The position numbers were made by a program, and so were the translations under genes. The notes under the pieces are model-generated. The model had not been told where the DNA came from. It saw only the letters and a list, made by a program, of their open reading frames with translations, and searched no databases. Below, in pieces: positions 27,778 to 35,715 of a stretch of DNA of 64,000 nucleotides (position 1 is the first letter of the stretch; every line of letters begins with the position of its first letter). This stretch comes from Alphaproteobacteria bacterium (GTDB taxonomy: Bacteria; Pseudomonadota; Alphaproteobacteria; Micropepsales; Micropepsaceae). The stretch lies in contig JANXXU010000008.1 of the NCBI GenBank assembly GCA_025350465.1, forward strand, positions 277,636 to 341,635, written 5' to 3'.

Positions 27778-27816
27778 CGTTCCCCTATACGTCCACTTCG
27801 ATGGATTTGGGGAACG
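27778..27816 (+). promoter_or_regulatory. Inverted repeat pairing with the luxI ribosome-binding site
   Basis: CGTTCCCC (27778-27785) and GGGGAACG (27809-27816) are perfect inverted copies separated by 23 bases. The right arm contains the GGGG ribosome-binding site of luxI, whose ATG is at 27821. In RNA this could hide the site and set a threshold for synthase translation; as DNA it could be an operator for the LuxR protein. Confidence 0.5.
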
Positions 27817-27820
27817 ACAC

Positions 27821-28444
27821 ATGGTGCAGCTCATTATCGGCGCAACGAATCCCAACGCGCGCGAATTGCTGGCGAAGATTTTTCGTCAGCGTTACGAGGT
27901 CTTCGTCAAGGAAAAAGGCTGGGATCTCAAGACCTACAACGGTTTGGAGTTCGACAACTACGACGTGCCGGCCACGCTTTACCTGGCGCAGCTCGACGCC
28001 GACGGCGAAATGATCGCCTCGATGCGAATGAATGCGACCGACGGGCCGTTTCTCCTCAAGGATGTTTTTCCCGACATGTGCCACGGCGCGATCCCGCAAG
28101 GGCGCGACGTGTGGGAGCTGACGCGCGGTGCCTTGTCGCCGAAATTGCGCCGCTCCAAACACTACGGCCGGATGATCTGCGGCGTGCTCGAGGCGGCGCT
28201 GCTCTGGGGCGCTCAGAAGTCGATCGGCATCTATTCCGTCGACTACCTCATGAAGCAAATGCAGTTTGGTTTGGACCTCAAGCCCCTGGGTCCGCCGCGC
28301 ATCATGGACGGCGAGCCGAACGTCGCCGCGGAATTCCCGTTCAACTTCGAAACGTTGCAGCGCGTGCGAACGAGCTTCGGCATCACCGAGCCCGTCATCG
28401 AGCGCATCTATCATATGCCGCAAGAGGGTCGTGCCGCCGCATGA
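27821..28444 (+). CDS. LuxI-type N-acyl-homoserine-lactone synthase
   Basis: The 207-residue protein carries the invariant LuxI residues in order: Arg, Phe and Trp in FRQRYEVFVKEKGW, two Asp in EFDNYD, Arg in IASMRM, Phe in KDVFP, and Glu/Arg in VWELTRGAL. The enzyme makes acyl-homoserine lactones from S-adenosylmethionine and acyl-ACP (or acyl-CoA). The Thr at the ligand-discriminating position after Arg103-like residues is not conserved, so the acyl chain cannot be predicted. The ATG overlaps a possible RBS-sequestering hairpin. Its stop overlaps the start of the AT-hook gene. Confidence 0.95.
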   Translation: MVQLIIGATNPNARELLAKIFRQRYEVFVKEKGWDLKTYNGLEFDNYDVPATLYLAQLDADGEMIASMRMNATDGPFLLKDVFPDMCHGAIPQGRDVWELTRGALSPKLRRSKHYGRMICGVLEAALLWGAQKSIGIYSVDYLMKQMQFGLDLKPLGPPRIMDGEPNVAAEFPFNFETLQRVRTSFGITEPVIERIYHMPQEGRAAA

Positions 28445-28668
28445 CGAACATGAGTGATACCGAAGCCTTGCGGCGCATGCGCGAGGTTTGGGAGTGGGCG
28501 TTGAAATCCAAACGGCCCTATTTCGCGTACTCGCTGGGTACCGCGATCCTTGCTTTCGACATGGATCGCGGCCCCGGCAACTTCGTGCCGCCGAGTGCAG
28601 GGAAAGTCATGCGGCCCGAGGCGATCAAGAAACCCAAGCGCGGCCGCCCGCCGAAGCAATACCTTTAA
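28441..28668 (+). CDS. 75-residue AT-hook protein overlapping luxI
   Basis: The start ATGA overlaps the luxI stop, so the two are translationally coupled (a second ATG at 28450 is possible). The first half has helical character (LRRMREVWEWALKSKRPYF), the middle is mixed (YSLGTAILAFDMDRGPGN), and the C-terminus ends KKPKRGRPPKQYL. RGRPPK is a classical AT-hook, which inserts into the minor groove of AT-rich DNA. Codon use matches luxI. The position suggests a quorum-sensing modulator or DNA-binding effector. I do not recognise a family. Confidence 0.75.
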   Translation: MTNMSDTEALRRMREVWEWALKSKRPYFAYSLGTAILAFDMDRGPGNFVPPSAGKVMRPEAIKKPKRGRPPKQYL

Positions 28669-28687
28669 GCATGGGCGTGCGAGGCGG

Positions 28688-29533
28688 CTATTTCTTGCGC
28701 TCGCCGTAGTCGCCGAACGGCGCGTCGCGCTCGCGCACCGCTTGGCGAAAGCCGACATCTTGCGCCCGCGTGACGAAATCGCGGCCTTCTTGCGTGTGGC
28801 GTGCCACGCCGTCGAAGAACGAGCCCAGGAGCTGCGACGAGCGCAGGCCCATATGCTCGGCCGGCTCGTTGCACAGCATCTTCAGCATTGCGAGCTGGTT
28901 CAACGGCACGCGCGCCATCCGTTCGGCCAGAGCCATTGCACGCGCGACCAAATCATCGTCCGGCACGCATTCGAGGATGAGCCCGATCTTCTCCGCTTCG
29001 CGCGCCCCGATCTCGTCGCCGGTCAGGAGATAACGTTTCGCCCGCTCGAAGCCCATGCGATAGACCCACATCGCGCTCGTCGGCACGCCCCACACGCGCG
29101 ACGGCGGATAGCCGAACTTGGCGCTCTCGCCGGCGACGATCATGTCGGCGCAGAGCACCATGTCCGTGCCGCCGGCGATGCACCATCCGTGCACCGCGGC
29201 GATCACCGGCTTCGACAAATCCCACATCTTGCGAAAGACCCGCACATAGCGCCCGATCATGTGCAGATCGGCGACGGAGTCCCAGGCGCGCGAGCGCTCC
29301 TCGGCCGACGCTTGCGCCGCCGTCGACCAATCGAGCCCGTAGCCTGCGCAAAACGCCGGTCCATCGGCGCGCAGCACAACGACGTGGATCGCGTGGTCGC
29401 GCTCCGCCTCGTCGAGTGCTGCAGAGAACTCGTCGCGCCATTGCGGCGTGATCGTGTTGTATTCGGCGGCGCGCGCAAACACGATCGTGCGGATACGGCC
29501 GGTTGTCTCGGTGCGGATTGCTGGTGTGGTCAT
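28688..29533 (-). CDS. Enoyl-CoA hydratase/isomerase (crotonase) family protein
   Basis: The 281-residue protein (ATG 29533; an upstream in-frame start is less likely) has the crotonase core. The CoA-binding oxyanion-hole segment reads ADGPAFCAGYGLDW, and AAVHGWCIAGGTDMVLCADM gives the second peptide-NH. The usual catalytic Glu pair is not clear, so it may be an isomerase, hydrolase or other crotonase rather than a hydratase. It is convergent with the AT-hook gene, with 19 bases between them. Confidence 0.9.
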   Translation of the reverse strand: MTTPAIRTETTGRIRTIVFARAAEYNTITPQWRDEFSAALDEAERDHAIHVVVLRADGPAFCAGYGLDWSTAAQASAEERSRAWDSVADLHMIGRYVRVFRKMWDLSKPVIAAVHGWCIAGGTDMVLCADMIVAGESAKFGYPPSRVWGVPTSAMWVYRMGFERAKRYLLTGDEIGAREAEKIGLILECVPDDDLVARAMALAERMARVPLNQLAMLKMLCNEPAEHMGLRSSQLLGSFFDGVARHTQEGRDFVTRAQDVGFRQAVRERDAPFGDYGERKK

Positions 29534-29646
29534 TGAACGAGCCCTTCTATTCGAATGTTCCCAATTGAACGGCGTCAGCGCCAAACTCTAGCGACGGCAG
29601 CGTTCAGGTTGGCCGAAGCATCATACTGTTGCGCGATACTTTCCAG

Positions 29647-29716
29647 TTGTCATTCCCGCGAAGGCGGGAATCCAGTTCTTTCGAAATCTGGATGCCCGCC
29701 TTCGCGGGAATGACAA
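29647..29716. repeat. Interspersed palindromic repeat, copy 2 (TGTCATTCCCGC family)
   Basis: TGTCATTCCCGCGAAGGCGG is followed by a short TTCTTTCGAAAT loop and the near-perfect inverted copy ending CGCGGGAATGACA. The stem is about 28 bases. It is the compact version of the element at 3032-3147 and lies between the crotonase promoter and a small secreted-protein gene. Confidence 0.9.
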
Positions 29717-29765
29717 GGAGCAGTAGGTCCGCTAGCCTCTTGGACCGACACGGAGCGCCAGTCCT

Positions 29766-30101
29766 ATGAGCAAAACGCTATTCCTCCTGGTGGCAATCGT
29801 TGCACTCCTCGTAGCGACGAACCCGGCGCGCGGCGAATACAACGATTGGGTCGAGCAATTCGCCATCGGCAAGCTTGAGCGCGATGCCCAAGCGCAGAAG
29901 CAGCAGGTCAGTTGGACCGAGCGCACCTTCGGCGGCGCCTCCGCCGGCATGATCGTGCGTAACCTGCCAGTGGCGCGGCGCAATTTCGTGATCTTCTCGA
30001 TCTACCATCTCGATTTGCCCGAAGGCTTCGGCGAAGCCGACGGCTTCCCCGAATGCACCGTCGGCATCGCCGGCCAGTTCATGCGCATGCATGTGTGTTG
30101 A
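29766..30101 (+). CDS. Small secreted protein of unknown function
   Basis: A signal peptide (SKTLFLLVAIVALLVATNPA) is followed by about 88 residues with two cysteines close to the C-terminus (GFPECTVGIAGQFMRMHVC), which could form a disulfide. Its stop lies inside the start region of the next gene, so the two are probably translated together. No family match is evident. Confidence 0.65.
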   Translation: MSKTLFLLVAIVALLVATNPARGEYNDWVEQFAIGKLERDAQAQKQQVSWTERTFGGASAGMIVRNLPVARRNFVIFSIYHLDLPEGFGEADGFPECTVGIAGQFMRMHVC

Positions 30102-30550
30102 CCGCGGCCGCAGAGAGTGAGGGATATGTGTTCACACCGTCGAAGCCACAGTACCAATGGAGCAAGCTTGGCCGGAATGCCTTGGTCGTTTCGATCATCC
30201 TGGCTAGCGCGCTGAGTATCGTTGACGGCATTTTGAAGGGACCTGTGCAACACGCGGGGACCGGGGTGGATCCGACGTACATCATGATGGCGACGTGGAC
30301 GGTCGACTTTCGCTATCTCTTCGAGCAAGGAATTCTCGCGGCGGCGGTTTTCTTCATCGGCGCGATGTTTCTCGAGACGCGCACGACCTTCACCATCGGC
30401 TTCGACAAGCTCGACGCGGAGAAAATGTCGATCAAAGGTCCGGACGAAAACAACGTCGTGTGGATCGGCCACCGCTACGGCACGCCGCTCGAAGCGGAGT
30501 CGATCGCGAACGCGCTGAGCGAGCGGTTGAAGGAAAGCGCGGCGCCGTAG
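30095..30550 (+). CDS. Two-helix membrane protein of unknown function
   Basis: The start is uncertain: GTG 30095 overlaps the previous stop, while GTG 30128 follows GAGAGTGAGGGA. Two hydrophobic segments (ALVVSIILASALSIVDGIL and FEQGILAAAVFFIGAMFLE) are followed by about 60 soluble residues (TTFTIGFDKLDAEKMSIKGP, ending NALSERLKESAAP). The overlap suggests one operon with the secreted protein. No function is recognised. Confidence 0.6.
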   Translation: MLTAAAESEGYVFTPSKPQYQWSKLGRNALVVSIILASALSIVDGILKGPVQHAGTGVDPTYIMMATWTVDFRYLFEQGILAAAVFFIGAMFLETRTTFTIGFDKLDAEKMSIKGPDENNVVWIGHRYGTPLEAESIANALSERLKESAAP

Positions 30551-30552
30551 AA

Positions 30553-30690
30553 CTATCGCCCCGAGCAATGTCGCGAGTTCGAACTGGCTGAGGCCGCCTC
30601 TGCCGGCATGGCTGTGGTCGCGAGCCCTGCGCCGACAATGACGAGGATGACAATCGTCGGAGCAAGTCTCTTCAACCTTCCGACGGTCAC
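30553..30690 (-). CDS. Possible 45-residue exported peptide
   Basis: Downstream of the PhyH gene on the same strand, a GTG-started frame reads a clear signal-like sequence (RLAPTIVILVIVGAGLATTA) with a short tail (SSNSRHCSGR). There is no strong ribosome-binding site and the mature part is tiny, so this may be a chance frame. It is listed because of the signal peptide and its operon-like position. Confidence 0.25.
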   Translation of the reverse strand: MTVGRLKRLAPTIVILVIVGAGLATTAMPAEAASASSNSRHCSGR

Positions 30691-30700
30691 CAATTCGGCA

Positions 30701-31408
30701 TCAATGCGTCCATGCAAGTGGCGGAGGCAGCAGATCGTCCGGCGCGAACTCCAGATGCAGCACGCGGCGATGGCGGGGCGCCGTAGCCGCCGCGGAGCTG
30801 TGAACCAGAAGCGGCCGCAGCGCGAGCACCGCACCAGCGGGCGCCAAACAGACCTGCGCCGGCACCTCATCGCGCAGACGCTTGATGTCGGGATTCCTCA
30901 GCCGACCCAGCCTATGCGTTCCCGGCAACACGCGGAGCGGCCCGTTGTCCTCGTCGCAATCGTCGAGATGCAGCCGCAGCGTCACCATGCGCGCGAGGAG
31001 GTCCGGCGGTGCCTCCACATGAGGCACGCCTGCCTTAACGGTCCATTGTCCCCAACCGGCGATCTCACGCCGTTCCGCGACCGCAAGCACGAGATCCTGG
31101 TGCCAAGGCACATGCCAGTTCGCGTCAGCCGTCTTGTCGAAGAAGAGTCCACGAACCGCACGAGCCGGTTCACCAATCAAACTCTCCACGACCGCGGATA
31201 TAGCGCGAGACCGCGCGAGGCGAAGAATGTCTGGGTTGGCGAGCAGATTGCGGGCGCCATACACAGCCCCGGCGCGCTGCGCCTGCCAAGCTTCGTTTTG
31301 CGTGAATAGGTCCAACAGATTGCTGCGGGAATCAGCGCTCAGAACATCATGCACAACGCAAAAGCCGCACTGCTCAAACGCGCCTCGCATCTCATTTTGT
31401 GTTCGCAC
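30701..31408 (-). CDS. Phytanoyl-CoA dioxygenase (PhyH) family protein
   Basis: This 235-residue Fe(II)/2-oxoglutarate oxygenase has the HxD ligands in WHVPWHQDLVL (about residues 98-108), the distal His in LRPLLVHSS and the 2-oxoglutarate-binding Arg in HRRVLHLEF. The start FEQCGFCVVHDVLS is the usual PhyH opening. Family members hydroxylate diverse small molecules; the substrate is not predictable. No biosynthetic cluster surrounds it. Confidence 0.9.
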   Translation of the reverse strand: MRTQNEMRGAFEQCGFCVVHDVLSADSRSNLLDLFTQNEAWQAQRAGAVYGARNLLANPDILRLARSRAISAVVESLIGEPARAVRGLFFDKTADANWHVPWHQDLVLAVAERREIAGWGQWTVKAGVPHVEAPPDLLARMVTLRLHLDDCDEDNGPLRVLPGTHRLGRLRNPDIKRLRDEVPAQVCLAPAGAVLALRPLLVHSSAAATAPRHRRVLHLEFAPDDLLPPPLAWTH

Positions 31409-31554
31409 CGCGATCCTTCATGTTTGGCGCCGCGTGGCGCCTCTCTAAGGCGATACGTCTTCAAAAAATATCTATCAAAATATCTGGTTCTTGTGGAACT
31501 GTCTCTCGCGATGCCTGGCTTGTGCCCGGCCGAATTCCATGCGCGTACTTGCTG

Positions 31555-32229
31555 ATGAGCGACGTGACAATGTCGAATGCAGCGCGCCAGGCGGGCATAG
31601 CCGGACTATGCGCGACAGTCCTTGGCGTAGCGGCGATGGTCGTCGGCGGGAGCCCACCCGACCCGACCAGCACGATCGATTTACTTCGCACCTATGTGCA
31701 CGCCGAGCGCACCTCGATCTTGGCTGCTGCTGCCATCTATCAGCTGATGATACCGTTTCTGCTGGTATTTGCAGCCGGCCTCGCGCGCGTTGCGGCAGGT
31801 GCGAATGGCGAGGCAAGCGCCCTGGCGTGGGGCGGCTTGGCCGGAAATGTGGGGCTTCAGGCGGTGGCCGTTGCCGGAATGATTCCGTTCGTTGGCGCTG
31901 CATGGCGCGGTGCGGACGACGCGATTATACGCGCGGCTTACGACGGCAATCTGTTGGGGCTCTACGCATTGACGGCGGGATTCTCGCTGGCCTCGGTCGT
32001 GCCGGTGACGATCGCGGGCATCATGACGAAGATCTTGCCGCGTTGGATTGCAGTTTTCGCATTCGTGCTGGCCGCGGCGAACCTTGGCGAGCTCGTCGGG
32101 CTTGTATTTTATGACGGGCCGATGGCACTGGGTGCAGCTGCGGGCCTGGTCGCGATACCGGCTTGGATGGCGTGGGCGGCTGCGGTTAGCGTCGTCCTTG
32201 TACGCCGCGCCCGCCGGAAGCCTTCGTAA
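31555..32229 (+). CDS. Six-helix membrane protein, DUF4386-like
   Basis: The 224-residue protein from ATG 31555 (the open frame extends to 31399 without coding character; ATG 31570 is another option) has about six hydrophobic helices, starting with ARQAGIAGLCATVLGVAAMV. The loop DPTSTIDLLRTYVHAERTSI and the later LLGLYALTAGFSLASVVPVT resemble DUF4386 integral membrane proteins. The function is unknown. It lies between the PhyH gene (divergent) and a methyltransferase gene. Confidence 0.75.
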   Translation: MSDVTMSNAARQAGIAGLCATVLGVAAMVVGGSPPDPTSTIDLLRTYVHAERTSILAAAAIYQLMIPFLLVFAAGLARVAAGANGEASALAWGGLAGNVGLQAVAVAGMIPFVGAAWRGADDAIIRAAYDGNLLGLYALTAGFSLASVVPVTIAGIMTKILPRWIAVFAFVLAAANLGELVGLVFYDGPMALGAAAGLVAIPAWMAWAAAVSVVLVRRARRKPS

Positions 32230-32352
32230 CTCGCGTAAGTTCTGCATTTAGCTGAGGCGGCGCCGCCGAATCGGTGCTGTAGAGACTCGACGCGCGGCGC
32301 GCGCGCAGGCCACGATGATCGCCGCGAGAATCGATATTGTTAGGGCCGCCGC

Positions 32353-33147
32353 ATGACCGCCAGCCATTGGAACGATTTCCACCGCCGCTGGGCGCGCATC
32401 AAGGCGCCGCTGCGGCCGAACGCGGAAATCGTTGCGGTGTTCGAAGCAGCACTCGCCGGCCACGCGTCGCGCGTTCTTCTGCTTGGCGTGACGCAAGAGC
32501 TTGCCGATCTCGGACGCGAGCTTGTCGCCGTCGATCGCAGCGCCGGCATGATCGAGCATGTATGGCCCGGCGATCTGCCGCGCCGCCACGCTTTTCTCGG
32601 CGATTGGCTCGATCTGAAATTTCCCAAGGGCCATTTCAGCGCCGTTATCGGCGACGGCAGTTTGAGCACGCTGCTCTATCCGGCCGGCCATCGCGCGTTT
32701 TACGCGCAGCTCGAGCATTTGCTCGAGCCCGGCGGGCGCTTCATCGTGCGCACATTTGCCGCGCCGGAGGAAGGCGACACGGTCGATGCCGTCGCCGATC
32801 GCGCCTTGGCCGGTCGCATCGCCAACTTCCACGCCTTCAAATGGCACCTCGCCATGGCGATCGTCGGCGGTAGCGGCGACGCGAACGTCGCGGTCGCCGG
32901 CATTCGCGACGTCTTCAACCGCGTCTTTCCCGATCGCAAAGCGCTGGCCCTGGCAACCGGCTGGGCTATGGAAGACATCGACACGATCGATGTCTATGCC
33001 GGTTCGCCCGACCTCTACAGCTTCGCGACGCTGACGCAGCTTCGAGCCGTCGTGCCCAAATCGTTCAGCCGCGTCGATGTCGTGCCGGCGGGCACATATC
33101 CGCTCGCCGAGCGGTGCCCCTTCATGATCGTGGAGCGCGGCGCGTGA
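32353..33147 (+). CDS. Class I SAM-dependent methyltransferase
   Basis: The 264-residue protein has a Rossmann-type nucleotide fold: VLLLGVTQELADLG (motif I, degenerate glycine pattern), VAVDRSAGMIEHVWPG (acidic end of strand 2), FSAVIGDGSLSTLLYP (motif IV) and LEPGGRFIVRTFA (motif VI). The glycine-poor motif I is unusual but seen in some subfamilies. The stop TGA overlaps the GTG start of the adenylate-forming ligase, so the pair is translated together and probably acts in one pathway on a carboxylic acid. Confidence 0.88.
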   Translation: MTASHWNDFHRRWARIKAPLRPNAEIVAVFEAALAGHASRVLLLGVTQELADLGRELVAVDRSAGMIEHVWPGDLPRRHAFLGDWLDLKFPKGHFSAVIGDGSLSTLLYPAGHRAFYAQLEHLLEPGGRFIVRTFAAPEEGDTVDAVADRALAGRIANFHAFKWHLAMAIVGGSGDANVAVAGIRDVFNRVFPDRKALALATGWAMEDIDTIDVYAGSPDLYSFATLTQLRAVVPKSFSRVDVVPAGTYPLAERCPFMIVERGA

Positions 33148-34514
33148 CGGCACGCTCGCCGTGGATCGAGGCGCGCTCGAACATCGCCGGCATCGAATTC
33201 CCGGCGATCATCGGCGGCCCGACGGCGGCATTGGCGGCGCTGGTGCGTCAGCTCGACGACACGCAGTGGCTTTCCGCCGAGGAGATCGAGCGCGGCCAGT
33301 TCGCGCAGCTGCGTCACCTCGCGCGCCATGCGGGCCAATTCTCCACGCATTTTCGCAAGCGCCTGGCGCAAGCGAAACTGCGGCCCGACGAGCTGACCTC
33401 GACGGCGGTTCTGCGCAAGCTTCCCGTCTTGCGCCGGCGCGATCTGCAATCGGCCGAGGGCGTCATCTGTAGCGAAGTCCCGGCAAGCCACCAGCCCGTC
33501 GGCGAAAGCAAAACCTCCGGCTCGACGGGCGAGCCGATCGCCGCCAAGCGCACCGCCATCAATCAGCTGATCTGGATGGCGATGACCATGCGCGAGCATT
33601 TATGGCATCGCACCGCCTTCGACGGACGCCTGGCGGCGATCCGTGCCAATATTTCGCAAGTGGAACGGGCCAAGGATTGGGGCGCGCCCGCGAGCGTGCT
33701 CTTTCGCACCGGCCCGTCGCTGCGCCTGCCGATCACGCTCGGCGTCGAGGAACTGACCGCGCACTTGGTCGAATTCAAGCCGGCGAGTTTGATCGTTTAC
33801 CCCAACACGCTCGACGCCATCGCGCGTCACTGTGCGCAAGCGTCGATCGTGCTCGAAGGCTTGCGCACCATCCGGACCATCGGCGAAACGCTGAGCGCCG
33901 AAACGCGCGAGCGTGCGCAGCAAACGTTCGAGGCGCGCGTCGTCGACAATTATTCGTCTCAGGAGCTTGGCAACATCGCGCTCCAATGCCCGCACTCCGG
34001 CCTCTACCACGTCATGGCCGAAAGCCTGATCGTCGAGGTGATCGACGACGCCGGCGTGCCGTGCGAGGTGGGACAAGTGGGTCGCGTCGTCGCCACCGAC
34101 CTGCACAATTTCGCGACGCCCTTGATCCGCTACGACATCGGCGACTATGCCGAAGTGGCGGCGCCTTGCCCCTGCGGGCGGGGCCTGCCGACGCTCAAGC
34201 GCATCGTCGGGCGCGAGCGCAATCTGATCGTGATGCCCGACGGCACGCGCCATTGGCCGCTCGTCGGCTTCCATGGCTTCCGCGACGTCGCCCCGGTTGT
34301 TCAGTATCAAATGATCCAGCACGCGCGCGACGACATCGAAGTACGCCTTGTCGTCGAAAGACCGCTAGTGCCGGGCCAAGAGAGTGGCTTGCGCGAGATT
34401 ATCCAAAAGGCGCTGGGCCACCCCTTTGCGCTGCGTTTCGTTTATTTCGAGGGTACGCTGCCGCGTGGCGCCAACGGCAAGTTCGACGAGTTCGTCTGCA
34501 ACGTGGCGCAGTGA
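33144..34514 (+). CDS. Adenylate-forming ligase, phenylacetate-CoA ligase/F390-synthetase-like
   Basis: The 456-residue protein starts at GTG 33144 in a GTGA overlap with the methyltransferase. The P-loop SKTSGSTGEPIAAKRT, the core DNYSSQELGNIA, and LIRYDIGDYAEV followed by LKRIVGRERNLIVMP are the markers of the PaaK/coenzyme F390 synthetase branch of AMP-forming enzymes. The C-terminal GKFDE Lys is present. It should activate a carboxylate as acyl-AMP and possibly a CoA thioester. Together with the methyltransferase it suggests modification of an aromatic or fatty acid. A hairpin terminator follows at 34528. Confidence 0.9.
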   Translation: MTARSPWIEARSNIAGIEFPAIIGGPTAALAALVRQLDDTQWLSAEEIERGQFAQLRHLARHAGQFSTHFRKRLAQAKLRPDELTSTAVLRKLPVLRRRDLQSAEGVICSEVPASHQPVGESKTSGSTGEPIAAKRTAINQLIWMAMTMREHLWHRTAFDGRLAAIRANISQVERAKDWGAPASVLFRTGPSLRLPITLGVEELTAHLVEFKPASLIVYPNTLDAIARHCAQASIVLEGLRTIRTIGETLSAETRERAQQTFEARVVDNYSSQELGNIALQCPHSGLYHVMAESLIVEVIDDAGVPCEVGQVGRVVATDLHNFATPLIRYDIGDYAEVAAPCPCGRGLPTLKRIVGRERNLIVMPDGTRHWPLVGFHGFRDVAPVVQYQMIQHARDDIEVRLVVERPLVPGQESGLREIIQKALGHPFALRFVYFEGTLPRGANGKFDEFVCNVAQ

Positions 34515-34527
34515 GCGCGGCAAACGA

Positions 34528-34554
34528 AAATGCCCGGGACGTTCCCGGGCATTT
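34528..34554. terminator. Bidirectional hairpin terminator
   Basis: AAATGCCCGGGA and TCCCGGGCATTT form a perfect 12-base stem with a CGT loop, flanked by A-rich and T-rich sides. It separates the ligase gene from the convergent porin-like gene and could end transcription from both. Confidence 0.85.
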
Positions 34555-34586
34555 CGCGAGTTAGGCTAATCCCATGATCGAATGCG

Positions 34587-35513
34587 TCAAAGGCCGCGTT
34601 CCGCGGCATCAAGTTGCAAGATGCCCTCGCTCGCCAGTTCGTGGTGGAACGTCGGCGTGTCCATCGACGGTCCCGTTTGGCTGAAGTCGAAGATCGACTT
34701 CTGATCGAGGAGCATTCTGACGCCGATATCGACCGTCGTCGTGTTCTCACTGGCATGAGCGGCGAAGACGTCGACGGTTGTCGCCTCGTATTTCACGCCG
34801 ACGAAGCCCGAGAAGGGAGAGTCCGTGAACTTGTATTCGCCTTCGGCGCGCACGCTGCCGCCCTGGACCGTGCCCAGGAATTCGTCGTCGCCCCAGAACA
34901 GTTGGCCGTCCACGCTCACCGCCATATTCGACGAGAAGAAGTAGGTGGGCTTAGCGCGGACGAACACGCCGTTGTGGACGCAACCTTCCGGTCCCTCAAA
35001 CCCGACGCAACCGTTGATGTCGCCGAACCAGCCGCCTTGCCCGAACAACGTCCAATGATCGGTGAAGTATTGGCCTTCGAGCGCCACAAGCCCGTATCTG
35101 ACGCTATCGTGGCCGTGCTTGCCGACAAAGGGTGTCCACGAGTCGACAGTGTAGATTGAGCCGGCGACGCCGACGCGGGCATGCTCCATCGGATGGATGA
35201 CGTGCGCCGTGCCGCCGTAAAGCGCGGAGTCCCGCTCGCCAAATCCTTCGCCGCCGTGCACGATGTTGTTCATCCCCTCCGCGAACAAATCGGCCTGGAG
35301 TTCAACGGGTTGGCTCAGCGGAAAGAGCCATTGCGTTCGCGCGCCGTAGCTGATCGGATCGTCGAAAGGGCCGCCGCCGGGAAAATTGTCATTCGTCCAG
35401 CCCTGTCCGATATTCAACTGGACCATCCCCATGTCTGGGGCTGATGCGAGCGCCGCAAGCGGCAGTGCCAGCAGGCCCGCGATTGAGGCCGTGGCAAGCA
35501 AAGTCGACTTCAT
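34587..35513 (-). CDS. Exported beta-barrel-like protein
   Basis: The 308-residue protein has a signal peptide (MKSTLLATASIAGLLALPLA). The mature part is rich in alternating aromatic/polar strands (ARVGVAGSIYTVDSW, SVRYGLVALEGQYFTDHW and FSGFVGVKYEATTVDVF). This pattern and the TTVDIGVRMLL strand near the end suggest an outer-membrane barrel of the porin or MipA/OmpV kind, although the last residue is not aromatic. Two cysteines (GCVGFEGPEGCV) probably form a loop disulfide. Function unknown. Confidence 0.7.
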   Translation of the reverse strand: MKSTLLATASIAGLLALPLAALASAPDMGMVQLNIGQGWTNDNFPGGGPFDDPISYGARTQWLFPLSQPVELQADLFAEGMNNIVHGGEGFGERDSALYGGTAHVIHPMEHARVGVAGSIYTVDSWTPFVGKHGHDSVRYGLVALEGQYFTDHWTLFGQGGWFGDINGCVGFEGPEGCVHNGVFVRAKPTYFFSSNMAVSVDGQLFWGDDEFLGTVQGGSVRAEGEYKFTDSPFSGFVGVKYEATTVDVFAAHASENTTTVDIGVRMLLDQKSIFDFSQTGPSMDTPTFHHELASEGILQLDAAERGL

Positions 35514-35715
35514 GATTCCCCTCCCCGAGGATGCGAAAATGCCGAATCGTCAGCGACACTATCCACAGGGGTTGTGCACAGGCAATATCAAGCTACTGCA
35601 TAGTGACACCGCTACAACATGCAGTTGGCCGTCGGCACGGAGTCGGATTTCTTTAATTGACCGCTAACGAATCAAGGCACGCGAAGGCCAGGTGATTCGT
35701 TGGCCGAGAGCGGGG

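Noticed and set aside
27749..27820. Classical lux box upstream of luxI
   Set aside because: No 18-20 base palindrome of the ACCTG...CAGGT type was found; only the CGTTCCCC/GGGGAACG pair is visible.
27274..28440. Plus-strand frame overlapping luxR and luxI
   Set aside because: Shadow of the two quorum-sensing genes; only its last 75 codons (from 28441) form a separate real-looking gene.
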